Origin: UBA1422 sp041859095
GTDB taxonomy: Bacteria; Bacillota; Clostridia; Peptostreptococcales; Anaerovoracaceae
Direction of reading: 5' to 3'
DNA: 64,000 nt
Assembly: GCA_041859095.1 (NCBI GenBank)
Contig: JBHEKY010000018.1
Span: 25,129 to 89,128 of the forward strand
Shown here: positions 51,421 to 61,071 of the stretch, piece by piece
How the letters are laid out: every line of letters begins with the position of its first letter
Numbering within the stretch: position 1 is the stretch's first letter
The notes under the pieces: model-generated
The model's database searches: none
What the model saw: the letters and a program-made list of their open reading frames with translations, nothing else
What the model was told of the DNA's origin: nothing
Position numbers and translations under genes: made by a program

Positions 51421-52632
51421 ATGATAAAAAAGTTTAAATCCACTGTAATATGTGTAACTATTCTACTGTGCATCGGGACCTTGTCCGGCTGCACAACCTA
51501 TGACAACTTTAAAGAAGGTTTTTTTGGAGACAGCAGTAACCAAGACACCATCAAAATTGCCTTATACGAACCGATTTCCGGAGAGTTCAGCGATGAAGCT
51601 GCCGCAGAAATCAGAGGGATTGAGTTAGCCAACAAACTATACCCGGAAGTGCTGGGCAAAGAGGTCGAGCTGGTCTATGTCGACAATGGATCGGATTTGA
51701 ACACCGCTAAGACTGCATTGGATAATTTGGTAAAAAACAAACCCGCTATTGTGCTGGGGAGTTATGGTAGCGCATTTTCCATGCTGGCTGGGCCAATCTT
51801 CCTGGATGCCAAGATTCCGGCTATGACCATTACCAACACCAACCCATTGGTAAACAAGAATAATCCCTACTTTTTCCGAGTATGTTTTGTAGAGGCGTAC
51901 CAAGGCAAGGCGTTGGCTGAGTTCACAGTCCAACACCTAATGGCGACAAAAGCGGCGGTCTTGTTGCCACTGGGAGATGATTATGCCACGGCATTGAGCA
52001 CCTCCTATTCCGAAAAACTAGTAGCTTTGACCGCGAATCCCAATGTAATCGTGTCGACCCAAAACTACAATTCAGGAGACCCGGACTTCAGCGAGCAATT
52101 GTCCAAAATAGTTGAAGATGGTGCGACGGTTGTATTTTTGCCAGGCGGCATCAATGATGCACAGGCTATCATTGCCCAGGCAAAAAAAATGGCGCTCCCA
52201 CTCACTTTCCTTGGCACTGAATCATGGTCCACCGATGAATTCATCAAACCGGCGATAAATGCGGGATTGACCAACTTTTATTTTCCGACTGCATATGACA
52301 GTGTCAACATCGACAACGAAATATCAGATGTTTTCCTGCAGGCATACAAAAAGGAGTATGGCTCAGGAGAGCCGGAAGAAGCCACGGCTCTTGGGTTTGA
52401 TGCTTACTTGCTGGCCATCGATGCCATTACACGAGCAGGCACTGCGGACGATGGGACAAAAATAATGGAAGCACTTTCCGGTGTGGTAGATTTTCAAGGC
52501 GCGTCCGGAGTCATCCGATTTGATGCCCAAGGAGATCCAGAACGATCTGTCATCATCAACAACCTACAGGGCAAAATTATCACACCGGTTTATACCGTAT
52601 TCCCAACTCCCACGACCATAGCGCCACAATAA
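51421..52632 (+). CDS. Substrate-binding lipoprotein, branched-chain amino acid (LivJ) type
   Basis: 403 residues. Lipoprotein signal with lipobox LSGC. Periplasmic-binding type I fold (IKIALYEPISGEFSDEAAAEIRGIELAN; PAIVLGSYGSAFSMLAGPIF; TFLGTESWS). It binds an amino acid or related compound at the cell surface. No permease or ATPase gene is adjacent, so it must work with a remote transporter or as a sensor. AGGAGG-like site precedes ATG. Confidence 0.88.
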   Translation: MIKKFKSTVICVTILLCIGTLSGCTTYDNFKEGFFGDSSNQDTIKIALYEPISGEFSDEAAAEIRGIELANKLYPEVLGKEVELVYVDNGSDLNTAKTALDNLVKNKPAIVLGSYGSAFSMLAGPIFLDAKIPAMTITNTNPLVNKNNPYFFRVCFVEAYQGKALAEFTVQHLMATKAAVLLPLGDDYATALSTSYSEKLVALTANPNVIVSTQNYNSGDPDFSEQLSKIVEDGATVVFLPGGINDAQAIIAQAKKMALPLTFLGTESWSTDEFIKPAINAGLTNFYFPTAYDSVNIDNEISDVFLQAYKKEYGSGEPEEATALGFDAYLLAIDAITRAGTADDGTKIMEALSGVVDFQGASGVIRFDAQGDPERSVIINNLQGKIITPVYTVFPTPTTIAPQ

Positions 52633-52680
52633 CCCAATAAATCAGTAAACAAAAGTACATAAATATAAAGGAGAATCAAA

Positions 52681-52911
52681 ATGATTGAAGAAAAAATTAA
52701 AGCAGGACTTGAACAAATCAGACCCTTCCTCCAAAGAGACGGGGGAGACATTGAATTTGTGGAATATACTGCAGACAAAGTGGTAAGAGTCAGACTGCAG
52801 GGCCATTGTGCCGGCTGCCCTGGCGCACAGATGACGCTGAGCGGAGTTGTTGAAAGACTACTCAAAGAAAGTTACCCGGATGACGTAGCTCGCGTAGAAG
52901 CCGTTAAATAA
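52681..52911 (+). CDS. NifU-like Fe-S scaffold/carrier protein
   Basis: 76 residues, a stand-alone NifU C-terminal domain. Fe-S binding CxxC in GHCAGCPGAQM, preceded by RPFLQRDGGDIEFVE. It delivers [4Fe-4S] clusters, of which many are needed by proteins in this window. Stop overlaps the PepV-type start (TAATG). Confidence 0.92.
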   Translation: MIEEKIKAGLEQIRPFLQRDGGDIEFVEYTADKVVRVRLQGHCAGCPGAQMTLSGVVERLLKESYPDDVARVEAVK

Positions 52912-54389
52912 TGGATTATTTAGAAGCACTGAAAAACAAGATAGAAGAAAACAAGGATGAGATGCTTGCCACCTTGCAGGAGCTGATTGCGATTCGCAGT
53001 GTTGTGGAGCCGGCAAAGGGTGATATGCCCTTTGGCGTAGGCGTACAAAAGGCTTTCGATTACATGCTGAACAAAGGTACCAAAGAGGGGTTTGATGTGG
53101 AAAACATCGATAACTACGGCGGACACATTGACTTTGGCGGATTTCTGAAGGACGAAAAAGGCAACATTACAGCCGTCAATACCGAAACCATGGGCATCGT
53201 TTGCCACCTGGACACCGTGCCGGAAGGCGACGGATGGACTCATCCTCCATTTGCCGGAGAAATTGCAGACGGAAAGATTTTCGGCCGGGGAGCGATTGAC
53301 AACAAAGGACCCGCTGTCTCGGCTTTTTTTGCCATGAAAGCGCTGAATGACCTGGACCTTGTGCCCGAAAAAAGAGTCCGACTGATCCTTGGCCTGGATG
53401 AAGAAACCGGCTGGATCGGAATGACCCGCTACCTAGAAAAGGTGAAAGCGCCGGATTTTGGGTTCACCCCGGATGCCGAGTTTCCTGCGATTCACGCCGA
53501 AAAAGGCGTCTTGATTTTTGACATTGCAAAGAAATTTGCCAAGTCGGAAAATAAAGGTTTGGAACTACGAACATTCAAAGGCGGAGAAGCACCCAACATG
53601 GTTGCAGCCAACGCCAGAGTGATTCTACGTGCAGAAAAAAAAGAAACCTACGAAGAAATCAAAGCAAAAGTAGCTGAGTTTCGGGAAACAGCCAAAGTCC
53701 AGATTCACACCAAGGTCATTGGCAAAACCCTTGAAATTGTTACAACCGGTGTTTCTGCCCACGGTGCAAGACCGGAAAGCGGCAGCAATGCCATTTCGGC
53801 AATGATGGAATTTCTCGGTGGCCTTTCTTTTGGCAATGAAGACATGAACGATTTCATTCACTTCTATAACCAACATATTGGCTATGAGCTAGATGGAACT
53901 GCGCTGGGCTGTGGCCTTGTGGATGAACCTTCCGGCAAGTTGGTTCTAAACGTGGGCATGATTGAACTAGACCCCAAGGCGGGTCGACTGACCATCAACA
54001 TCAGGTATCCGGTCACATATAACGAAGACATCGTGTACGACGCGGTGATGCCCATCATAAACAAGTACAACTTTGGCGTTATCAAAGGCCTCCACCACAA
54101 ACCTCTGTACCGACCCATAGACGATCCTTTTATTAAGACATTGATGGATTGTTACAGGGATAATACCGGAGACATGGAAACCCAGCCATTGGTCATTGGC
54201 GGTGGCACCTATGCACGAGCCATGGATCACTGTGTGGCATTTGGCGCTTCTTTCCCCGGAGAGCATGAAGTGGCGCACCAAAAGGATGAGTACTTGGCCA
54301 TTGATAGCCTAATGGCTATGACTAACATCTACGCAGATGCCATTTATCGACTGGCCGTTTCCTCTGATCGGGGAAACAACACAAAATAG
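52911..54389 (+). CDS. M20-family dipeptidase (PepV/Sapep type)
   Basis: 492 residues. Zinc peptidase: VCHLDTVPEGDGW, GRGAIDNKGP and GLDEETGW provide the metal ligands and the general base; the lid domain lies between about 190 and 330. PepV-type enzymes cut dipeptides with N-terminal D- or L-residues or beta-Ala. Coupled to nifU-like gene. Followed by a promoter and riboswitch. Confidence 0.9.
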   Translation: MDYLEALKNKIEENKDEMLATLQELIAIRSVVEPAKGDMPFGVGVQKAFDYMLNKGTKEGFDVENIDNYGGHIDFGGFLKDEKGNITAVNTETMGIVCHLDTVPEGDGWTHPPFAGEIADGKIFGRGAIDNKGPAVSAFFAMKALNDLDLVPEKRVRLILGLDEETGWIGMTRYLEKVKAPDFGFTPDAEFPAIHAEKGVLIFDIAKKFAKSENKGLELRTFKGGEAPNMVAANARVILRAEKKETYEEIKAKVAEFRETAKVQIHTKVIGKTLEIVTTGVSAHGARPESGSNAISAMMEFLGGLSFGNEDMNDFIHFYNQHIGYELDGTALGCGLVDEPSGKLVLNVGMIELDPKAGRLTINIRYPVTYNEDIVYDAVMPIINKYNFGVIKGLHHKPLYRPIDDPFIKTLMDCYRDNTGDMETQPLVIGGGTYARAMDHCVAFGASFPGEHEVAHQKDEYLAIDSLMAMTNIYADAIYRLAVSSDRGNNTK

Positions 54390-54405
54390 TGATTGATCCG
54401 TCGGC

Positions 54406-54435
54406 TTGACAAAATAGTGAGCCTGGCGGTATAAT
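54406..54435 (+). promoter_or_regulatory. Sigma-A promoter of ribU
   Basis: TTGACA, 18 bp, TATAAT, just upstream of the FMN riboswitch. Confidence 0.85.
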
Positions 54436-54446
54436 ATCAACGTATC

Positions 54447-54593
54447 ATATCTGTTTCAGGGCGAGGCGCAACTCCTCACCGGCGGTAATGGATGTCAGAC
54501 ACAAGTCTGGTCATCACAAGTCCGCGAGCCGCAAGGCAGATCCGGTTAGATCCCGGGACCGACGGTATAGTCCGGATGAAAGAAACGTGAATA
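54447..54593 (+). ncRNA. FMN riboswitch (RFN element)
   Basis: Conserved RFN blocks in order: TTCAGGGCGAGG, CTCCTCACCGGCGGTAATGG, AGTCCGCGAGCC, GGCAGATCCGGTTAGATC, CCGACGGTATAGTCCGGATG, AAAGAAACG. Binds FMN and here controls a riboflavin uptake gene. Confidence 0.95.
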
Positions 54594-54608
54594 CTTCGTA
54601 TTTATGTG

Positions 54609-54643
54609 CAAGCCTTGGAAGAAATTTCAAGGCTTGATTTATT
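54609..54643 (+). terminator. Terminator of the FMN riboswitch
   Basis: CAAGCCTTG / CAAGGCTTG stem with T-rich tail (ATTTATT) between the aptamer and ribU. Probable expression platform: FMN binding favours this hairpin. Confidence 0.75.
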
Positions 54644-54697
54644 CAACCTGACAGATTCCCAACAACATATTTTGCATTGCAAAAGGAGGAATCAACA

Positions 54698-55285
54698 ATG
54701 AAAGAATCAAAGAACATGCTGTCGAAAGACAAGAACAACAACACACTGAACCGACAAAACAACACCATCAAACTGGCGAAGATGGGAATGCTGGTGGCCA
54801 TTTCGGTCATCCTGGTATACTTCATCCACTTTCCCATTTTCCCGGCCACTCCATTTTTGGAGTATGACCCGGCGGATATCCCCATCTTTATTGGGACATT
54901 TGCATTTGGCCCTCTGGCCGGATTCACACTGACCGTGGTCACATCCGTAATTCAGGGATTGACTGTCAGTGCTGCGGGCGGCTGGTTTGGCATCATCATG
55001 CACATTCTGGCCACAGGCTCGTTTGTCCTGGTAGCCGGGCTGATTTACAGGTCCAACAAAAACAGAAAAGGCGCAGTCATCGCCATGGCAGCCGGCACCT
55101 TCACCATGACTGGTATGATGGCAGTGGCAAACATTATCCTAGATCCGATTTTCTATGGCATGCCTGTGGAAGCCGTCTATGCCTTGTTACCGTTTATCAT
55201 TGGATTTAACCTAATCAAAGCAGGAGCAAATTCCATTATTACCTTCCTGCTGTACAAACGAATTTCCCGCTTCTTACATAAATAG
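54698..55285 (+). CDS. ribU: Riboflavin ECF transporter S component
   Basis: 195 residues with about five to six TM helices and RibU-like stretches (ILVYFIHFPIFP, YDPADIPIFIGTFAFGPLAG, SVIQGLTVSAAGGWFGIIMH). It binds riboflavin and works with a shared ECF energising module encoded elsewhere. ATG 54698 follows AAAGGAGG. The FMN riboswitch upstream confirms the substrate. Confidence 0.95.
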   Translation: MKESKNMLSKDKNNNTLNRQNNTIKLAKMGMLVAISVILVYFIHFPIFPATPFLEYDPADIPIFIGTFAFGPLAGFTLTVVTSVIQGLTVSAAGGWFGIIMHILATGSFVLVAGLIYRSNKNRKGAVIAMAAGTFTMTGMMAVANIILDPIFYGMPVEAVYALLPFIIGFNLIKAGANSIITFLLYKRISRFLHK

Positions 55286-55328
55286 AAGCGACCGGCGGCA
55301 TGACTGTCCCCGGTGGGAAGAGGAAACC

Positions 55329-55778
55329 ATGAGAACCGTCAACATCAAAAACGAAAAAGAAACCAGGGCATTTGGTCTTGCCCTTGCCAAGGAACTGAAA
55401 CCCGGCGCAATCGTTGGGTTGGTAGGAGACTTGGGTACAGGCAAGACCACGTTGACCCGGTACATCGCCGAAGGCCTGGGCATCTTGGAACCGATCCAAA
55501 GCCCTACCTTCACCATCATCAGGGAGCACCGCAGCGGTCGGCTTCCTCTTTTCCATTTTGACGTATATCGCCTGGAAGAACCGGACGACCTGTTTGAACT
55601 TGGGTATGAAGATTACTTTTTTGGAGAAGGCGTTACCATCGTGGAATGGGCCGACAAAGTGGCAGATCAGATGCCGGAAGATACACAATGGATTTATCTG
55701 GACTATGCGGAAGCGGTTAGTGAAACCGGTAGCGAAAGCGATGTTGAAGAAGGGAGGACCTATACATGTACATTCTAG
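55329..55778 (+). CDS. tsaE: tRNA t6A synthesis ATPase TsaE
   Basis: 149 residues. P-loop GDLGTGKTT, QSPTFTI and WADK-type EWADKV motifs. Partner of TsaB and TsaD in making N6-threonylcarbamoyl-adenosine in tRNA. Overlaps tsaB by 13 bp. Confidence 0.95.
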   Translation: MRTVNIKNEKETRAFGLALAKELKPGAIVGLVGDLGTGKTTLTRYIAEGLGILEPIQSPTFTIIREHRSGRLPLFHFDVYRLEEPDDLFELGYEDYFFGEGVTIVEWADKVADQMPEDTQWIYLDYAEAVSETGSESDVEEGRTYTCTF

Positions 55779-56530
55779 CCATTGAAACCACAGGCCCTCA
55801 CTGTTCTGTGGCCATCATCGACGAATCAGGCGGGGTAAAAGAAGCTTCCTCAAAAGGAACGTTGAATCACCTACAGTTTCTAATGCCTCTGACAAATCAG
55901 CTGTTAACCGATTGCGAATTGCAATTAGGCGATATAGGTGTGATTGCAGTGTCTGCCGGGCCGGGATCCTTTACAGGCATCCGAATCGGCGTTACTTCAG
56001 CCCGGGGGTTAGCCCAGGTACTGGGATGCAAAATCACCCCGGTGGAAACTTTGAAGGCTTTTGCTTATCATGTTCCTTCATATGACGGGCTCATCTGCCC
56101 CATCTTTGATGCCCGCAGAAATCAAGTATACGGTGGCGCCTATGCGTGGAGGGACGGAGAAATTGTGGAGGCGGTTCCCGGAGGCCCCTATTTGTTAGAT
56201 GAATATCTGGCACTATTGGAGCAGGCCATCGTCAAAAGTGGCATAGACCAGCTACAATTTTTTGGAGACGGGTTGAAACCCTATGGACAAAAAGTGGAAT
56301 CCTGGGCAGCCGGACTGCCAGTGCAACTTTCCATCGCACCGGAAGAACACCGATATCAAGAAGCAGGCTCCGTAGCGCGCCTGGGGCTTGCTGAAACGAA
56401 AAATGGAAACGCGAGGGATTATAAAACTGTATTCCCCAACTATATGCGGATTGCGGAAGCCCAAAAAAACCTGGACGACCGTCTGGCCCGCGAAGCAAAA
56501 GAAAAAGCAGCGGAGGTGCATCATGAGTGA
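55766..56530 (+). CDS. tsaB: tRNA t6A synthesis protein TsaB
   Basis: 254 residues, ASKHA fold (ILAIETTGPHCSVAI; VSAGPGSFTGIRIGVTSARGLAQ; PIFDARRNQVYGG). It scaffolds TsaD and TsaE. A ~25-residue C-terminal charged tail extends beyond the core. Overlaps rimI by 8 bp. Confidence 0.95.
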   Translation: MYILAIETTGPHCSVAIIDESGGVKEASSKGTLNHLQFLMPLTNQLLTDCELQLGDIGVIAVSAGPGSFTGIRIGVTSARGLAQVLGCKITPVETLKAFAYHVPSYDGLICPIFDARRNQVYGGAYAWRDGEIVEAVPGGPYLLDEYLALLEQAIVKSGIDQLQFFGDGLKPYGQKVESWAAGLPVQLSIAPEEHRYQEAGSVARLGLAETKNGNARDYKTVFPNYMRIAEAQKNLDDRLAREAKEKAAEVHHE

Positions 56531-57104
56531 GATTCGAATTCGCGTCGCAACAGCCGATGACATCGATGCCATAACTGAACTGGATGCCACCTGCTTTTCT
56601 GCACCCTGGAGCCGTGCTTCCTTCGAGGCAGAGCTCACCACAAACCGGCTAGCCTGGTATTTGGTTGCCGAAGAACTGTTGCCGGAGGTAGAAACCGAAG
56701 TACTGTTGACTGAAGCAGAAGCTGATTTGAATTCGGAAGCCGACGACAACCGGGTTGGCCTAATCATTGGGTATGCCGGTTTGTGGGCCATTGAGGACGA
56801 AGGGCATATCACCAATGTTGCGGTACATCCTGACTTCAGACGGATGCACCTTGGACACATCCTAGTTGAAATGCTCATTGACCAGACGCGGCAGGAAGGA
56901 CTGAAGCGATTCACCCTGGAAGTCCGGGTCAGCAACGCTGCAGCCATTGCTTTGTATGAACAGTTCGGCTTTGTTTCAGCCGGACTTCGAAAAGGATATT
57001 ACGAAGACAACAACGAAGACGCCATGATCATGTGGTTGGAAGCGGAAGCAGGAGACTCAGCAGCGGATGCCTGCTCATGCAAAGAGTGCGGGGGGAGACT
57101 ATGA
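56523..57104 (+). CDS. rimI: Ribosomal-protein-alanine N-acetyltransferase, with insertion
   Basis: 193 residues; typical RimI has about 150. GNAT fold: PWSRASFEAEL, ITNVAVHPDFRRMHLGHILVE (acetyl-CoA loop) and LEVRVSNAAAIALYEQFGF. Two oddities: an acidic ~25-residue insertion (about 50-76, many Glu/Asp) after the first strands, and a cysteine-bearing tail (CSCKECGG). ATG 56523 overlaps tsaB; its stop overlaps tsaD (ATGA). Confidence 0.93.
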   Translation: MSEIRIRVATADDIDAITELDATCFSAPWSRASFEAELTTNRLAWYLVAEELLPEVETEVLLTEAEADLNSEADDNRVGLIIGYAGLWAIEDEGHITNVAVHPDFRRMHLGHILVEMLIDQTRQEGLKRFTLEVRVSNAAAIALYEQFGFVSAGLRKGYYEDNNEDAMIMWLEAEAGDSAADACSCKECGGRL

Positions 57105-58180
57105 TAAACAACAAGCATTGCACCCTGGCCATTGAGTCTAGCTGCGACGAAACCTCCGTAGCCATTGTATTGGAAGGCCGTGAGGTCCTTTCCAATATCA
57201 TCGCATCACAGATTTCAATTCACAAAGCCTTTGGCGGCGTGGTACCTGAAATCGCCTCTAGGCATCATCTGGAAAACATCAACGACGTGGTCGATCAGGC
57301 CTTGGAAGAAGCCGGAAAAACAGCTGGTTGTCCTGTGGGGTTTTCGGATGTGGATCTAATCGGCGTAACCAAAGGACCCGGACTAGTGGGTGCCCTTTTG
57401 ATTGGCATCGCCACGGCCAAAACCTATGCGCTTGCCCTTTCCAAACCCCTTGTGGGCGTCCATCATATACAAGGGCATATCGCAGCCAATTTGATTCAAA
57501 CACCGGACTTGGAACCACCGTTTATGGCATTGATTGTCTCCGGTGGGCACACCTGCATTGTGAGAGTGGACGATGTTCATAAATTCCATGTACTTGGGGA
57601 AACCAGGGATGATGCCATCGGCGAAGCTTATGACAAGGTTGCCCGGGTTCTTGGCCTTGGCTATCCGGGTGGCCCCTTAATCGACGAAATCGCCAAACAA
57701 GGAAATCCGGAAGCGGTGGCCTTCAAGCGGGTATACTTAGACAGAGAATCTCTGGACTTCAGCTTCAGCGGGATCAAAACCGGCGTGCTGAATTATTTAC
57801 ATAATGAAAAACAAGCAGGAAGAGAAGTGGGGTCTGGGTTACCGGGCGCTGCGATAGTGGCTGATGTGGCCGCCAGCTTCCAACAAGCCGTTTTGGATGT
57901 TGTGGTAACCAAAACCATGTCCGCCATGAGCCACTCAGACCTGCGAACCTTAGTGTTGGCCGGTGGCGTTGCAGCCAACAGCAAGCTGCGGAGCATGCTT
58001 GCGTCGGCCTGCGCCGGGACCGACATCCGGCTATGCGTCCCGGCACCGGTGCTGTGCACCGACAACGCCGCTATGATCGGTTGCGCTGCGTATTACAACC
58101 AGAAGGCAGGCATAATGGATGACCTGACACTGGATGCTTACGCCAGCCTGCCCCTTGACTCCTTTGCAACAACCAGATAG
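57101..58180 (+). CDS. tsaD: tRNA N6-adenosine threonylcarbamoyltransferase TsaD
   Basis: 359 residues. Catalyses the threonylcarbamoyl transfer. Motifs: LAIESSCDETSVAIV, EIASRHH (metal-binding HxxxH type: HHLEN with upstream His), GPGLVGALLIG, VSGGHT and AGGVAANSKLR. Fourth gene of a tight tsaEB-rimI-tsaD operon. Confidence 0.97.
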   Translation: MINNKHCTLAIESSCDETSVAIVLEGREVLSNIIASQISIHKAFGGVVPEIASRHHLENINDVVDQALEEAGKTAGCPVGFSDVDLIGVTKGPGLVGALLIGIATAKTYALALSKPLVGVHHIQGHIAANLIQTPDLEPPFMALIVSGGHTCIVRVDDVHKFHVLGETRDDAIGEAYDKVARVLGLGYPGGPLIDEIAKQGNPEAVAFKRVYLDRESLDFSFSGIKTGVLNYLHNEKQAGREVGSGLPGAAIVADVAASFQQAVLDVVVTKTMSAMSHSDLRTLVLAGGVAANSKLRSMLASACAGTDIRLCVPAPVLCTDNAAMIGCAAYYNQKAGIMDDLTLDAYASLPLDSFATTR

Positions 58181-58195
58181 GAAAAGAAACAAGCT

Positions 58196-60139
58196 ATGAT
58201 TGTATTAAGTGCAACCAATTTAACAAAAGCATACGGTACGGATGTCATCCTAAAGGACGTTTCGTTTCATGTCAATGAAGGCGATCGAGTTGGCATCATT
58301 GGCGCTAACGGTGCAGGCAAAACCACCCTTCTGAAACTCCTTTCCGGCGAACTGACCTGGGATTCGGGAGGCGTTTTTGTGTCCCAAAATACCACCATCG
58401 GCGTGCTGAAGCAGAAGGATGATTTTGATCCTAGCCGAACCATTTTGCAGGAAGCGGAAGCCATCTTTGCCCATATGGACAGGATGGATAAAGACATGTT
58501 GGAGATTTCGGCCCGGATTGCCACCATGGAACACGGAACTGCTCAGACAGCCTTGGTTCATCAATACGACGAGCTCCATCAGGCCTTTGAACGGGCAGGC
58601 GGATACTCTTACAAAAGTGAGGTCAAAGGCATGCTGGCTGGCATGGCTTTCGGCGAAACCGATTGGGGAAAATCTATTTCCGCACTCAGTGGCGGCGAAA
58701 AAACCCGGCTGGCACTAGCCTGCTTGCTGCTTAAGAAACCCGACCTGCTATTGCTTGATGAACCCACTAACCACTTGGACATCGGCACCTTAAAATGGCT
58801 GGAGCAGTACCTAAAAAGCTACAAAGGCACCATCCTATTGATTTCCCATGATCGGTATTTTCTAGATCAGACCATCAACCGAATCGCAGAGATTGAAAAC
58901 CATAAACTCCATATTTACGACGGATCCTATAGCACCTTCGCAGACAAAAAACGCGTTCTGCGGGAGGACGAGCTGAAGAAATATCATATTCAACAAAAGG
59001 AAATTCAACGGCAGGAAGAAATTATCCGACGTTTTAAGGGGCACGGCACGGAGAAGTTGGTGAAACGAGCCCAATCCCGCGAAAAAAGACTGGCGCAAGT
59101 AGAACGGCTGGAAGCGCCGGAAGCCACGCGGGGTAAAATCAAAATTCGCTTCAGGGAAAACTTTAAAAGTGGCAACGATGTGCTGCAAGGCGAAGGCCTG
59201 GCCATGAGTTTTGGGGTAGGACGAACTAAAAAAGACCTGTTTCACGATGTGAACTTCGACTTTAAGCGAGGCGAACGAATCTGCATGGTCGGCCCCAACG
59301 GCATTGGTAAAACCACCTTATTTCGCATGATTCTCGGGGAAATGGAACCCCGGGAAGGCAAAATCAAAGTCGGGCACAATGTGGAATTCGGCTACTACGA
59401 TCAGGAGCAAAAGCTGCTCAACGAAAGCAATACCGTGCTGGAGGAACTCAAGGATTCCTATCGGCTTTATCCGGACACGGAGATGCGCAGTATCCTGGGT
59501 CGGTTCCTTTTCCGCAACGACATGGTCTTTTTGCCCATCCGCGCGCTAAGCGGTGGGGAGCGTGCCAGACTTTCCTTACTCAAAATGCTTTTGGCCGGCA
59601 ACAACGTTTTGCTGCTGGATGAACCCACCAACCATTTGGACATCGAATCCAAAGAGGTTTTTGAAGAGGCGCTTTTAGACTTTCCGGGTACCATCTTGGT
59701 CATTTCCCATGATCGATATTTCCTACGGAAAATCCCCACAAGAATTATTGAGTTGGGTCGTGATGGTCTAACTGAGTTTTTAGGAAACTACGACTATTAT
59801 ACCGAAAAGAAGCAGACCATCGAATCAGGCAAAAAATACATGGATGAACTCAGCCAAAACCCAAAAACAGGCCAGCCGGAACCACTTCCTGCCTTCCTTT
59901 CCCCCGCGGACGAGCGAAGGATTAAAAAAGAGGAAGAAGCATCAAGGCGCAAAGAAGCACGGGATGCGGAGAGACTGGAGCAGGAAATCGAGGAACTGGA
60001 GTTTGTCATCAGCGAAATCGAAGAGCAAATTTCCTCGGAAGAGGTGATGCGGAACCCCAAAGCCTTAGAAAAATTGGCCCAAGAACTTTCGGATGCCAGG
60101 GAAACCCTCAATGGCAAATATGAAAAATGGTTGCAATAA
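58196..60139 (+). CDS. ABC-F family ATP-binding protein
   Basis: 647 residues, two ATPase domains without TM helices. First: GANGAGKTT, LSGGEKTRLA, LLLDEPTNHLD; second: GPNGIGKTT, LSGGERARLS, LLLDEPTNHLD. Interdomain linker KKYHIQQKEIQRQEE is the ribosome-facing arm. A C-terminal coiled coil rich in Glu/Lys/Arg (last ~70) resembles the Uup/YdiF/YfmR branch, which acts on stalled ribosomes. A role in antibiotic resistance is less likely, given the tRNA-modification neighbours. Confidence 0.92.
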   Translation: MIVLSATNLTKAYGTDVILKDVSFHVNEGDRVGIIGANGAGKTTLLKLLSGELTWDSGGVFVSQNTTIGVLKQKDDFDPSRTILQEAEAIFAHMDRMDKDMLEISARIATMEHGTAQTALVHQYDELHQAFERAGGYSYKSEVKGMLAGMAFGETDWGKSISALSGGEKTRLALACLLLKKPDLLLLDEPTNHLDIGTLKWLEQYLKSYKGTILLISHDRYFLDQTINRIAEIENHKLHIYDGSYSTFADKKRVLREDELKKYHIQQKEIQRQEEIIRRFKGHGTEKLVKRAQSREKRLAQVERLEAPEATRGKIKIRFRENFKSGNDVLQGEGLAMSFGVGRTKKDLFHDVNFDFKRGERICMVGPNGIGKTTLFRMILGEMEPREGKIKVGHNVEFGYYDQEQKLLNESNTVLEELKDSYRLYPDTEMRSILGRFLFRNDMVFLPIRALSGGERARLSLLKMLLAGNNVLLLDEPTNHLDIESKEVFEEALLDFPGTILVISHDRYFLRKIPTRIIELGRDGLTEFLGNYDYYTEKKQTIESGKKYMDELSQNPKTGQPEPLPAFLSPADERRIKKEEEASRRKEARDAERLEQEIEELEFVISEIEEQISSEEVMRNPKALEKLAQELSDARETLNGKYEKWLQ

Positions 60140-60190
60140 CAAAGTAAAAACAATATAATTAGGAATACATTAGAACTATGGAGGTACAAT

Positions 60191-60421
60191 ATGGCATTTG
60201 AAATAATTAAGAAGATCATCGCTGAACAATTAAAGGTGGATGAATCAATTATCACTATGGATACACATTTGATGAAAGACCTGGAAGCGGATTCCATCGA
60301 TGCCGTTGAAATTATCATTCTCATCGAAGAAAAATACGGAATTGAAATTCCTGATGAGGATGCCGAAAAATTCCAGCGTGTAGGCGACCTGGTTCGCTAC
60401 GTCGAAGGAAGAGAAAAGTAA
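60191..60421 (+). CDS. acpP: Acyl carrier protein
   Basis: 76 residues. Phosphopantetheine serine in DLEADSIDAVEI, with the usual acidic helices. Located between the ABC-F gene and rex instead of in a fatty-acid operon, 1 bp before rex. It may be the main or an additional ACP. Confidence 0.92.
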   Translation: MAFEIIKKIIAEQLKVDESIITMDTHLMKDLEADSIDAVEIIILIEEKYGIEIPDEDAEKFQRVGDLVRYVEGREK

Positions 60422-60422
60422 T

Positions 60423-61064
60423 ATGAAAAAGGGCGCAAAAATATCAAATGCAGTCATCAGGAGACTCCCTAGATACCGCAGGTATTTGGGCGAACTGCAG
60501 AAAAAAGGTGTCGACAAAATTTCTTCCAATGAATTCAGTAAGCTGATCGGATACACTGCTTCTCAAATCAGGCAGGATCTGAATAATTTCGGTGGCTTTG
60601 GCCAACAAGGGTATGGCTACAATGTCAAAGACCTCTATGGCGAAATCAGCGGGATTTTGGGGCTCAAAAGCAAATACCGTCTGGTACTTGTCGGGGCAGG
60701 AAATCTGGGCCATGCCATTACCAATTACATCGGGAGTTACCGCTCTGGATTTGCCGTAGAAGGAATATTTGAAATCGACCCCGAAATGATTGGTCAAAAT
60801 TTGGACGGCGTGCCAATCCTGGACTATGATACCATGGTTGATTTTATCGAAACCCGCAAAACAGACATCGGCATCATTTGTACTGGCAAAGAAAGTGCGC
60901 AGGAAGTCGCAGATAAACTATGCTTTGCCGGGGTGAAAGGAATCTGGAACTTTGCGCCGGTGGATCTGGAATTACCAGGGCATGTGGCGGTTGAGAATGT
61001 TCACTTAAGCGACAGTTTATACTCTCTGGTCTACCACATCAACAAAATGGAAAGCAATAAATAA
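60423..61064 (+). CDS. rex: Redox-sensing transcriptional repressor Rex
   Basis: 213 residues. Winged helix (VIRRLPRYRRYLGELQ, SNEFSKLIGYTASQIRQDLNNFGGFGQQGYGY) and NAD(H)-binding GAGNLGHAITNY. Senses NADH/NAD+ and represses fermentation genes, for example those for butyrate formation. Co-transcribed with the acyl carrier protein gene. Confidence 0.97.
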   Translation: MKKGAKISNAVIRRLPRYRRYLGELQKKGVDKISSNEFSKLIGYTASQIRQDLNNFGGFGQQGYGYNVKDLYGEISGILGLKSKYRLVLVGAGNLGHAITNYIGSYRSGFAVEGIFEIDPEMIGQNLDGVPILDYDTMVDFIETRKTDIGIICTGKESAQEVADKLCFAGVKGIWNFAPVDLELPGHVAVENVHLSDSLYSLVYHINKMESNK

Positions 61065-61071
61065 CAAACAA

